A stretch of DNA of 7,702 nt from Actinomycetota bacterium (GCA_009698295.1 WLQO01000055.1:1-7702), one strand, 5' to 3'. Counted from the first letter of the stretch, positions 1-5,328 are shown. The notes: a model not told the origin generated them from the letters alone. A program made the numbers and translations.

Positions 1-441
1 GTTGGGACTAATGCAACGATAGTTTGGAACCACGGATTAACGATGGCTTGGGTGGCGTTAATGCCATTTGGGGTCGCACTGCTTGCTGAAAATCTGAATA
101 CACCAAATATGAAGTGGGGAGTTTTCTATTTTGGTATATGTCTCTTTGGACAATATTGGACCTCTGTAATTCAACGTATTGTGGTCGCCGTGCTTAAAGG
201 CGATACTTCAATTACCTGGACAGAAGATTTCATTTTGACCGGAAAGTCGAGAGATTATCAAAATAAGGCGCTCATAATATTTACTGGATTTCCAGCCGTA
301 TTAGGAATTGTTTTTGTCTCAATTTGTCTTTTCAATCCTTGGATCGCGTTGGTCGGATATACGGTTTACATCTTTACTTCGATAGATCCCGTTAAAAGCC
401 TTAATAGCTTATTGCCAAAGCTCACTAAAATTATTAAATAG
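1..441 (+). CDS. TMEM175/DUF1211-family potassium channel-like membrane protein, 5' end cut off by window
   Basis: The reading frame is open from base 1, so the ATG at 43 is probably internal and the true start lies outside the window; 146 codons are visible. I assign it to the TMEM175 (DUF1211) family from the stretch H-G-L-T-x5-A-L-M-P-F-G-V-A-L-L-A-E, which matches that family's conserved third helix with its P-F-x-x-x-L-x-E motif. Four hydrophobic segments follow the expected layout: roughly TM3 (bases 37-100), TM4 (118-195), TM5 (265-335) and TM6 (340-385), ending in a short Lys-rich tail. Bacterial members are about 200 residues with six helices, so TM1 and TM2 with the Arg-x-x-x-Phe-Ser-Asp signature should lie upstream. 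Known members are potassium-selective leak channels; function here is inferred from family. Two sampled lines are about 32% and 37% GC, well below the right half of the window, suggesting transfer. The distant family match leaves some doubt. Confidence 0.6.
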   Translation, partial: VGTNATIVWNHGLTMAWVALMPFGVALLAENLNTPNMKWGVFYFGICLFGQYWTSVIQRIVVAVLKGDTSITWTEDFILTGKSRDYQNKALIIFTGFPAVLGIVFVSICLFNPWIALVGYTVYIFTSIDPVKSLNSLLPKLTKIIK

Positions 442-460
442 TCCGTACCGATCTTTACTG

Positions 461-504
461 ACTTACATAAGTGGTTTGTGAGGGACTCTGAACCCCCGAC
501 CTAG
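461..504. repeat. Left copy of tRNA-Lys 3'-end direct repeat (att-like)
   Basis: This 44-bp block aligns with 2183-2223, in the same orientation. Of 41 aligned positions 39 match (mismatches at 475 and 502), and this copy has two small insertions: TA at 468-469 and T at 489. The repeat covers the 3' end of tRNA-Lys plus about 9 bp beyond it. Duplication of a tRNA 3' end is the usual scar of tyrosine-recombinase integration, so this is the candidate distal attachment site of a roughly 1.7-kb cassette carrying the serine protease. No integrase is visible, so integration is inferred. Confidence 0.7.
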
Positions 505-518
505 TGGTTCAGAGTCCG
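472..518 (-). pseudogene. Decayed 3' fragment of a tRNA gene (anticodon loop to acceptor end)
   Basis: Read on the minus strand, this contains an anticodon-loop-like C-T-C-T-G-A-A, a variable region, a T-arm GGGGGTTCAGAGTCCCTC with one extra loop base, and an acceptor 3' strand ACAAACCA. It parallels the intact tRNA-Lys at 2192-2264 (ACAACCCA). Anticodon-stem pairing is lost and no D-arm or 5' acceptor strand can be found to the right, so it cannot be a working tRNA. The anticodon position reads CTG rather than CTT, so a Gln tRNA ancestor is possible, but the close match through the T-arm and into 3' flanking bases favours a copy of tRNA-Lys. A fragment running from anticodon loop to 3' end is what site-specific integration normally duplicates. 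Confidence 0.6.
483..517. repeat. Perfect 12-bp inverted repeat, hairpin with 11-nt loop
   Basis: GGACTCTGAACC at 483-494 is exactly complementary to GGTTCAGAGTCC at 506-517. The arms correspond to the T-arm and anticodon-loop region of the tRNA fragment. It sits 41 bp after the TMEM175-like gene and could stop its transcript, but the + strand after it (GTTAGATTTCC) has no real T-run, so a terminator role is only possible. Confidence 0.75.
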
Positions 519-628
519 TTAGATTTCCATCCCCCATGCCTCTCTACAGACCCTCCTTTACCTTTAATAATCTACAAGTTAAGTTATTAGGCGTAACCGA
601 TTTTCAATTGGCAGAAGTATCACTAGTT

Positions 629-650
629 TTTCCATAGGATCCAATGGAAA
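629..650. repeat. Short dyad upstream of the serine protease gene
   Basis: TTTCCAT at 629-635 pairs exactly with ATGGAAA at 644-650 across an 8-base spacer. It overlaps the candidate -35 element of the protease gene, so a regulator-binding role is possible. Seven-base arms are short enough to arise by chance. Confidence 0.3.
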
Positions 651-679
651 TTAGACGAATTGGGCTGTAAATTGATCAA
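645..679 (+). promoter_or_regulatory. Candidate promoter for the protease gene, possibly leaderless
   Basis: TGGAAA at 645-650 lies 17 bases before TAAATT at 668-673, and the ATG follows 6 bases later at 680. No Shine-Dalgarno-like sequence precedes the ATG. A TAnnnT hexamer 6-7 bases before the start codon is the arrangement seen for leaderless transcripts, which are common in Actinobacteria. The elements are weak matches, so this is tentative. Confidence 0.35.
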
Positions 680-2089
680 ATGCGCCGTGGGTTTATTGGT
701 CTCGTTCTAACCTTGTTTGTTGGAGTCTCATTTATACCAGCCGCAGGAGTTTCTTTCCCAGATAACGCTAATGTTAAAGTAGATGAAGCTCCCTATTTAA
801 TAAGTCTTTGGACTGTAGATCCGGAAACGTACGAAAGACTAGAGAATTTTTGCTCGGGTGTATTAATTGACCAGCGAACATTCCTAACTGCCGCTCACTG
901 TCTCATGGAGCGTAAACCTTTCGTAGTAGTCACGAGTCAATTAAATAAAAAAGATCGTGGAGAAGTTCTATCGGTCTATAACTACAAGTTACATCCTCGC
1001 TATAGCTCAAGTAATGGATTGAATGACATAGCAGTTGGCATATTAAATTTTCCATCACGATACAAGAGTCCGATTTGGGCTAACACAAAGCGGAACAGTG
1101 ATTTTTCTAAGACTATTAATAAAATCGTTGGTTGGGGTTTGGATCAAAATCAAGTTGACACAGGTTTTCCAATGAGTGCCAATGTAAAAGACTTCACTAA
1201 ATCTGGTCCAAAATATTTCAAAAAATTCAATTCAGCAACCCAAATCGCTGCTGGAAAATATAATAAAACTGAAAAGATTTATTCAGGTGCTTGTTTCGGC
1301 GATTCAGGCGGACCATTGATTGCAATGAATTCTGGCCAGGCGAGCGTAATTGGAATCACCGACTATATATCTTCAAAAGGATGTGACGTAGATGTACCAA
1401 CAGTTTTTGCAAGAGTTAAGTACTACATACCATTTATCCAATCAACACGTGATGCTCTATTAAGTCAGTTTAAATCTGAAGGTACTAACCTCCCAGAATT
1501 AGATTCTTTGTCGCTTTTGCCCGATTCAGATTCTGTATTGCCTGGAAGTGGCAACGAAGTATCTAATTGGACTTTAGCGACACTGCAAAAAGGCGGTGGA
1601 GTAAGCGCAGAAGCAGACGTGGATTCGTTGATGTTTCAAACTTTTAAGAACAGTGGTGATGGATTTTATGATTATTCAATCAATACTTATCTTACAAATC
1701 CAATAGAGCCGTGTGTAGAAAAACAAAAAGGTTCTTGGCTGGTTCAGGTAGCTTTGGACTCACGGCAGAGAATAGATTTTGCTTTTAAGATTAATCCTGG
1801 AACTGGATGTTACGTCCCAGGCGTCACGGTTTATGATGCAGAACAAATCTTGAAAACACCGCCGGCTCAGGGAGTATGTCGTGATGTTGGGGTAAAACCA
1901 TGGAGTTACTTAGAGAAAGATTCAACGACTAAAACCAAAATAGATTCTTTCTCCTTTTTCTTTGGGAAATCCTGCATTGGAACTTCCAAGAAAATATGGA
2001 TAAGAATTAACCATGAAATTAATGATAGAGGGGATATTGAGCCGGGCTTAGATATGTGGGCTGGGCCATTTGCGACAGCCATCCCTTGA
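680..2089 (+). CDS. Secreted S1-family (chymotrypsin-like) serine protease with unknown C-terminal domain
   Basis: A 469-residue extracellular protease. Residues 1 to about 22 form a signal peptide (MRRG, then a hydrophobic core, then P-A-A). The catalytic triad is visible: His73 in T-A-A-H-C, Asp116 in N-D-I-A-V, and Ser209 in G-D-S-G-G-P. Cys58/Cys74 and Cys205/Cys235 match conserved S1 disulfides. The residue at the S1-pocket position 189 appears to be Gly203 (S-G-A-C-F-G-D-S), which argues against trypsin-like Arg/Lys specificity. No clear I-V-G-G activation site follows the signal peptide; the protein reads directly into D-E-A-P-Y-L-I-S-L. A Leu/Ser/Pro/Asp linker (about 270-292) leads to a C-terminal domain of about 175 residues with four cysteines (345, 377, 400, 432) that I do not recognise. 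The ATG is the first possible start after an in-frame stop at 668. It is AT-rich and flanked by tRNA-end repeats, suggesting acquired cargo. Confidence 0.9.
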   Translation: MRRGFIGLVLTLFVGVSFIPAAGVSFPDNANVKVDEAPYLISLWTVDPETYERLENFCSGVLIDQRTFLTAAHCLMERKPFVVVTSQLNKKDRGEVLSVYNYKLHPRYSSSNGLNDIAVGILNFPSRYKSPIWANTKRNSDFSKTINKIVGWGLDQNQVDTGFPMSANVKDFTKSGPKYFKKFNSATQIAAGKYNKTEKIYSGACFGDSGGPLIAMNSGQASVIGITDYISSKGCDVDVPTVFARVKYYIPFIQSTRDALLSQFKSEGTNLPELDSLSLLPDSDSVLPGSGNEVSNWTLATLQKGGGVSAEADVDSLMFQTFKNSGDGFYDYSINTYLTNPIEPCVEKQKGSWLVQVALDSRQRIDFAFKINPGTGCYVPGVTVYDAEQILKTPPAQGVCRDVGVKPWSYLEKDSTTKTKIDSFSFFFGKSCIGTSKKIWIRINHEINDRGDIEPGLDMWAGPFATAIP

Positions 2090-2144
2090 AACTCAAAGTA
2101 GTTTAAGTACCGTTGCGGTGAAGGATAGATGGCGGCTTAATTAG

Positions 2145-2182
2145 AAAAACAACAGTTAATTGGCAAGTTTTTCGCCAATTAA
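2145..2182 (-). terminator. Intrinsic terminator behind tRNA-Lys (minus strand)
   Basis: A perfect 9-bp stem, TTAATTGGC (2156-2164) with GCCAATTAA (2174-2182), closes a 9-nt loop. Read on the minus strand it begins 10 bases after the tRNA-Lys 3' end and is followed by CTGTTGTTTTTC, a T-rich run ending at the A-tract 2145-2149. The plus-strand side has no T-run, so it serves leftward transcription. It lies immediately outside the att-like repeat, on the cassette side. Confidence 0.6.
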
Positions 2183-2223
2183 ACTTACAAGTGGGTTGTG
2201 AGGGACTCGAACCCCCGACCCAG
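2183..2223. repeat. Right copy of tRNA-Lys 3'-end direct repeat (att-like)
   Basis: This is the intact partner of the block at 461-504: 39 of 41 aligned bases match. It comprises the T-arm and acceptor 3' strand of tRNA-Lys plus 9 bp beyond the tRNA. The tRNA stays complete on this side, as expected when an element enters at a tRNA 3' end and restores it. The distance between equivalent points of the two copies is 1,722 bp. Confidence 0.7.
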
Positions 2224-2264
2224 GCATTAAGAGTGCCTTGCTCTACCAACTGAGCTAACAACCC
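2192..2264 (-). tRNA. tRNA-Lys (anticodon CTT)
   Basis: All four arms fold on the minus strand. The acceptor GGGTTGT pairs with ACAACCC. The D-arm is GCTC/GAGC. The anticodon stem AGGCA/TGCCT encloses the loop CTCTTAA with anticodon CTT, reading AAG. The T-arm is GGGGG-TTCGAGT-CCCTC. The discriminator base is A (complement of 2192). CCA is not encoded; CTT follows. The gene is 73 nt. It is divergent from the HNH nuclease gene and its 3' end is the apparent integration target of the neighbouring cassette. Confidence 0.95.
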
Positions 2265-2289
2265 ATTCAAACGTTCGAATGTTTGAATG
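2264..2289. repeat. 26-bp near-perfect palindrome at the 5' end of tRNA-Lys
   Basis: CATTCAAAC (2264-2272) pairs exactly with GTTTGAATG (2281-2289). Inside, TTC pairs with GAA around the centre, leaving only 2273/2280 (G against T) unpaired in DNA, a wobble in RNA. It overlaps the first base of the tRNA and fills nearly all of the predicted leader. It could be a regulator site between the divergent tRNA-Lys and HNH genes, or a leader hairpin in the tRNA precursor. Confidence 0.65.
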
Positions 2290-2297
2290 CAGAGCAG

Positions 2298-2326
2298 ACC
2301 CTATCAGGCGAACGCCGCTTGTCTAA
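2298..2326 (-). promoter_or_regulatory. Candidate promoter of tRNA-Lys
   Basis: On the minus strand, TTAGAC (2326-2321) lies 17 bases before TAGGGT (2303-2298), a -10 form seen in Actinobacteria. Transcription would start near 2291, giving a leader of about 27 nt that consists mostly of the palindrome at 2264-2289. Confidence 0.4.
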
Positions 2327-2353
2327 CACGCGCCATAAGGCGAAGATGGTGAC

Positions 2354-3010
2354 ATGAGTCGCTGGCAAATACGTATTTCAGTGCTCTTGGTTTTGGGCGT
2401 ATCTATGGGTCAAGCACCACTTGAGGCTTCCACAAAGACAGCGGTGGCGGTATTGGAATCGCTGGCGGTAAAAGGTAGAGCGGCAAAGACGGGATTTGAT
2501 CGGGCGCAATTTGGGCCGGTTTGGTCTGATGTTGATCACAATGGATGTGACACCCGAAACGATATTTTAAATCGTGATTTAACGGCGAAAGAATTTAAGT
2601 CCGGAACGCATGGTTGTGTTGTTTTATCTGGGACTTTGAGTGATCCGTATTCGGGAGAGAAGATTCCATTTGTGCGCGGGGTGGGATCCAGCATGGATGT
2701 GCAGATAGATCATGTGGTGGCTTTGTCCAATGCCTGGCAGACCGGGGCTTTCAAATTAACTTACGAAAAGCGTCTGGCGCTGGCCAATGATCCGATGAAT
2801 TTATTGGCGGTTAAGGGGCGGTTAAATTCGCAGAAAGGCGATGGCGATGCGGCGACTTGGTTGCCACCGCAAAAAAATATTCGCTGTGCTTATGTTGCTC
2901 AACAAATTGTGGTGAAGGCAAAGTATGGACTTTGGGTAACACCGCCTGAAAAAGCGGCGATGGTTGCCTTGCTTGCTAAGTGTCCGGGATTTAAAGCGCC
3001 AACGAATTAA
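2354..3010 (+). CDS. Secreted HNH-family endonuclease (DUF1524/GmrSD C-terminal-like)
   Basis: A 218-residue protein resembling the small exported HNH nucleases common in Actinobacteria. An N-terminal signal peptide spans about residues 1-25 (W-Q-I-R, a hydrophobic stretch, then L-E-A). Family blocks appear in order: F-G-P-V-W-S-D-V-D-H-N-G-C-D-T-R-N-D-I-L (53-72), the core V-Q-I-D-H-V-V-A-L (116-124, with Asp119-His120), N-D-P-M-N-L-L-A-V (145-153), and N-x-Q-K-G-D-G-D-A-A-T-W-L-P-P (158-172). The last two supply the Asn/Lys/Asp residues of the beta-beta-alpha-metal fold. Four cysteines (65, 88, 178, 210) fit disulfides of an exported enzyme. It should cut extracellular DNA or RNA with a metal ion; substrate is inferred from family. 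The ATG at 2354 is the only candidate after a stop at 2336; no strong ribosome site is seen. Its end overlaps the convergent glnK by 4 bp. Confidence 0.85.
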   Translation: MSRWQIRISVLLVLGVSMGQAPLEASTKTAVAVLESLAVKGRAAKTGFDRAQFGPVWSDVDHNGCDTRNDILNRDLTAKEFKSGTHGCVVLSGTLSDPYSGEKIPFVRGVGSSMDVQIDHVVALSNAWQTGAFKLTYEKRLALANDPMNLLAVKGRLNSQKGDGDAATWLPPQKNIRCAYVAQQIVVKAKYGLWVTPPEKAAMVALLAKCPGFKAPTN

Positions 3011-3345
3011 AGTGCGTCTGCTCCGCGCTCGCCGGTGCGGACTCGGACGACAGTTTCAACTGGTGTAACCCAGATCTTGCCATCGCCAATTGATCCGGTG
3101 TTTGCGGTGTTAGCAATAATGTCGACCAGATTTGCTGCGTCTGCATCATCGGCAAGTAGCTCTATGCGCACCTTGGGAATGAAATCCACGGTGTATTCAG
3201 CGCCACGATAAATTTCGGTGTGTCCCTTTTGGCGACCAAAGCCGCGAGTTTCAGAAACGGTCATGCCGTGCACGCCAGCGGCTTGCAACGCCACTTTGAT
3301 GTCATCGACTTTGGCGGGCTTTACGATTGCGGTGATTAACTTCAT
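3007..3345 (-). CDS. glnK: Nitrogen regulatory protein PII (GlnK type)
   Basis: A 112-residue cytoplasmic trimeric sensor of ATP/ADP and 2-oxoglutarate, full family length. It begins M-K-L-I-T-A-I-V-K-P; the T-loop carries the signature Y-R-G-A-E-Y (46-51) with Tyr51, the usual site of uridylylation or, in Actinobacteria, adenylylation. The C-terminal nucleotide-binding block T-G-x-I-G-D-G-K-I-W-V (83-93) is intact, with Arg101 and Arg103 following. It starts 27 bp after amt, so the two are almost certainly cotranscribed, and PII proteins in this arrangement bind and block the ammonium channel when nitrogen is plentiful. GAGAAG stands just upstream of the ATG. In many Actinobacteria glnD follows glnK; here a convergent nuclease gene takes that place, overlapping by 4 bp. 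Confidence 0.95.
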   Translation of the reverse strand: MKLITAIVKPAKVDDIKVALQAAGVHGMTVSETRGFGRQKGHTEIYRGAEYTVDFIPKVRIELLADDADAANLVDIIANTANTGSIGDGKIWVTPVETVVRVRTGERGADAL

Positions 3346-3372
3346 TTTCTTCTCGCTTCTCTTGTTTGAACT

Positions 3373-4641
3373 CTAGTACCGGTTGGAGTTTCCGGTGATG
3401 TCATATGCAGATTCTGCGTGGAAAGTGGTGTCTAGGCCATTTAATTCGTCATCGCGGAATACGCGGAAGCCGATAGTTTTGCTGATCAAGGTCGCGATCA
3501 ACCAAGTGGCACAGAACGAGAAGGCGGCAACTGCAATGATTGCAATTACTTGTGATTGCAACAGGTCAGTGCCGCCTTTAAAGAGCAGTCCATCTTTACC
3601 TGCAGCGTTTGCGGTCACAGTTGCGGCAACGCCAATAAATAGCATTCCGAGCAATCCGCCGACGCCGTGGACGCCAACGACATCCAGCGAATCGTCGTAA
3701 CCATATTTATATTTGCGAGTTACTGCCCAAGCTGATGCGATGCCGGCTAGTAAACCAAGAACAAGTGCACCAAGCGGGTTAACGAATCCGCAAGCAGGTG
3801 TGATTGCAACTGCGCCCGCGATGGCACCTGATGCAACTCCCAATGTAGTTGCTTTGCCATCGCGTTTTTTCTCGTATGCAATCCAGGTCATCGCAGCAGC
3901 AGCTGTTGCAATTTGAGTATTGATCATTGCGGTTGCAGCAAGAGATCCAGCAGATAATGCAGAGCCTGAGTTAAATCCAAACCAACCAAACCAGAGCATT
4001 CCAGCACCAAGAAGAACTAACGGCATATTGTGTGGGCGCATTGGATCGCGTTTAAATCCATCGCGTTTTCCAAGAACTAGCGCGAGTGCAAGAGCTGCCG
4101 CACCCGAATTTATTTCAACAACTGTGCCGCCTGCGAAATCAAGGGCGCCTAACTTGTCGACGATCCAACCACCTGTCCCACCTTGTGCGGCAAATGCCCA
4201 GTGCGCAACAGGTAGATAAACCAAGGTAATCCAGACAGCAACGAATAAAACCCAGGATCCATACTTCGCACGATCGGCGATAGCACCTGAAAGAAGTGCA
4301 ACGGTGATAATCGCAAAAGTTAATTGAAACATTGCAAAGGCAAGTACCGGAATCTGATGTCCTTCGGGGCCAGTTACTTGATCTAAAGTATTGGAAAGGC
4401 CTACGTGATCGAATCCGCCAATCAATCCGCCATGTGATTTGCCGAAAGCCAGCGAGTATCCATAAAGCACCCAAATAATTGTTGTCACACCGATTGCGGC
4501 AAATGACATCATCATCATATTTAGCGCGCTCTTAACGCGAACCATTCCACCGTAGAAAACCGCCAGGCCCGGAGTCATAAAGAGGACCAGGGCGGCGCTA
4601 GCTAAAACCCATGCGGTGTCGCCAGTATTTATATCAATCAC
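3373..4641 (-). CDS. amt: Ammonium transporter (Amt/Mep/Rh family)
   Basis: A 422-residue inner-membrane channel with about 11 helices, typical Amt length, conducting ammonium. Landmarks: P-G-L-A-x-F-Y-G-G (24-32), F-Q-L-T-F-A (105-110, the gating Phe region), A-H-W-A-F with Trp148, D-F-A-G-G-T-V-V-E-I-N-S-G (168-180), W-F-G-W-F-G-F-N-x-G (217-226), and D-V-V-G-V-H-G-V-G-G (320-329) with His325. The first pore twin-His position is Glu176 (codon GAA, 4116-4114) rather than His; the second, His325, is kept. The start is GTG at 4641-4639, supported by GGAG six bases upstream; no in-frame ATG lies nearby. It lies between ppa (65-bp gap) and glnK (27-bp gap), the classic amt-glnK pair in which PII controls uptake. 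No clear GlnR or AmtR operator was found in the 65-bp gap. Confidence 0.95.
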   Translation of the reverse strand: MIDINTGDTAWVLASAALVLFMTPGLAVFYGGMVRVKSALNMMMMSFAAIGVTTIIWVLYGYSLAFGKSHGGLIGGFDHVGLSNTLDQVTGPEGHQIPVLAFAMFQLTFAIITVALLSGAIADRAKYGSWVLFVAVWITLVYLPVAHWAFAAQGGTGGWIVDKLGALDFAGGTVVEINSGAAALALALVLGKRDGFKRDPMRPHNMPLVLLGAGMLWFGWFGFNSGSALSAGSLAATAMINTQIATAAAAMTWIAYEKKRDGKATTLGVASGAIAGAVAITPACGFVNPLGALVLGLLAGIASAWAVTRKYKYGYDDSLDVVGVHGVGGLLGMLFIGVAATVTANAAGKDGLLFKGGTDLLQSQVIAIIAVAAFSFCATWLIATLISKTIGFRVFRDDELNGLDTTFHAESAYDITGNSNRY

Positions 4642-4706
4642 AAATCACTCCGAATCTGCGAGGCCGTCAGAGTGGCTGCGCAATGGAGCAATGTTAAAGG
4701 GCGAAG

Positions 4707-5192
4707 TTAATGGCTTTCGTTATATCGCTTGTAAGACGCGAGAATTTCTTCTTCAGCAGCATCGTGTCCGACCCATTCGCCGCCGTGGACTTCTTTGCCT
4801 GGCTCAAGAGTCTTGTAAACCTCAAAGAAGTGCTTGATTTCATCTAATTCATAAATTGGGACATCATCTAAATCGTTGAGGCTTGATTTGCGGATATCAC
4901 CGGCGGCCACGCAAAGCAGCTTGTCATCGCCACCTTTTTCATCGGTCATACGGAACATTCCGATTACGCGACAAGAAACCACACATCCTGGAAATGTTGG
5001 CTCATCTAACATAATCAGCGCATCAAGTGGATCGCCATCGTTAGATAAAGTATTTTTAACAAAGCCATAATCATGGGGAAAACGCGTTGCAGTAAAGAGC
5101 ATGCGGTCTAGGCGAACTTCACCGGTTGTGTGATTGATTTCGTATTTATTGCGTGAGCCAGCTGGGATTTCAACTACTACGTCGAAGATCAT
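4707..5192 (-). CDS. ppa: Inorganic pyrophosphatase (family I, soluble)
   Basis: A 161-residue cytoplasmic enzyme that hydrolyses pyrophosphate to two phosphates, pulling polymer synthesis forward. The family I signature D-G-D-P-L-D-A-L (52-59) supplies metal-binding Asp52, Asp54 and Asp57. Other matches are E-I-P-A-G-S-R-N-K-Y-E (8-18), H-D-Y-G-F-V (40-45), and the D-D-K-L-L-C-V-A-A-G-D block (89-99). Length suits short bacterial/actinobacterial forms (about 160-175). The ATG is preceded by GAGAGCGG. A TAATAT hexamer at 5219-5214 could be a -10 element giving ppa its own transcript, but no good -35 is seen. It lies 40 bp after the tRNA-His 3' end and 65 bp before amt, all on the same strand. 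Confidence 0.95.
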   Translation of the reverse strand: MIFDVVVEIPAGSRNKYEINHTTGEVRLDRMLFTATRFPHDYGFVKNTLSNDGDPLDALIMLDEPTFPGCVVSCRVIGMFRMTDEKGGDDKLLCVAAGDIRKSSLNDLDDVPIYELDEIKHFFEVYKTLEPGKEVHGGEWVGHDAAEEEILASYKRYNESH

Positions 5193-5232
5193 AATTACCG
5201 CTCTCGTTTAGAAATATTAAAATGGAAAAACT

Positions 5233-5309
5233 TGGGGTGAGCGACGGGGCTCGAACCCGCGACATCCCGGACCACAACCGGGTGCTCTACCAGCTGAGCT
5301 ACGCCCACC
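5233..5309 (-). tRNA. tRNA-His (anticodon GTG), CCA encoded
   Basis: On the minus strand the acceptor GTGGGCG pairs with CGCTCAC. The anticodon stem CCCGG/CCGGG encloses TTGTGGT with anticodon GTG, and the T-arm reads GCGGG-TTCGAGC-CCCGT. The tRNA-His-specific extra G at position -1 (complement of 5309) faces C73 (complement of 5236). Bases 5235-5233 encode CCA, unlike the other two tRNAs here. It sits between orn and ppa with about 40 bp on each side. A TAAGAT element at 5334-5329 could be its own -10. Confidence 0.95.
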
Positions 5310-5328
5310 ATGTGCTGATTGAAGCCAT

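Noticed and set aside
472..545. A complete second tRNA gene at the left repeat
   Set aside because: The anticodon stem does not pair and no D-arm or 5' acceptor strand can be found, so only a 3' fragment is supported.
608..640. Promoter built from TTGGCA (608-613) and TAGGAT (635-640)
   Set aside because: The spacing is 21 bases, too long for a sigma-70-type promoter; TGGAAA/TAAATT nearer the start codon fits better.
2266..2287. LexA (SOS) box at the tRNA-Lys palindrome
   Set aside because: The TCAAAC and GTTTGA half-sites are 8 bases apart instead of 4, and the inner GTTCGA has no properly spaced partner.
3383..4219. Three plus-strand open frames (3383-3700, 3713-3916, 3920-4219) opposite amt
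   Set aside because: They are antisense to a clearly conserved Amt, have low-complexity Ala/Pro/Ser/Thr composition typical of shadow frames, and show no ribosome sites or family motifs.
4139..4474. Minus-strand 111-codon frame within amt
   Set aside because: It overlaps the Amt coding frame on the same strand in another phase; its Trp/Arg/Cys-rich translation resembles no protein family.
4642..4706. GlnR- or AmtR-type operator upstream of amt
   Set aside because: Two TTAAC motifs are present on the minus strand, but their spacing does not fit the GTnAC-n6-GAAAC pattern and no AmtR-like box is seen.
4616..5070. Plus-strand frames 4616-4837 and 4876-5070
   Set aside because: Both are antisense to ppa and the amt start, with no recognisable features.
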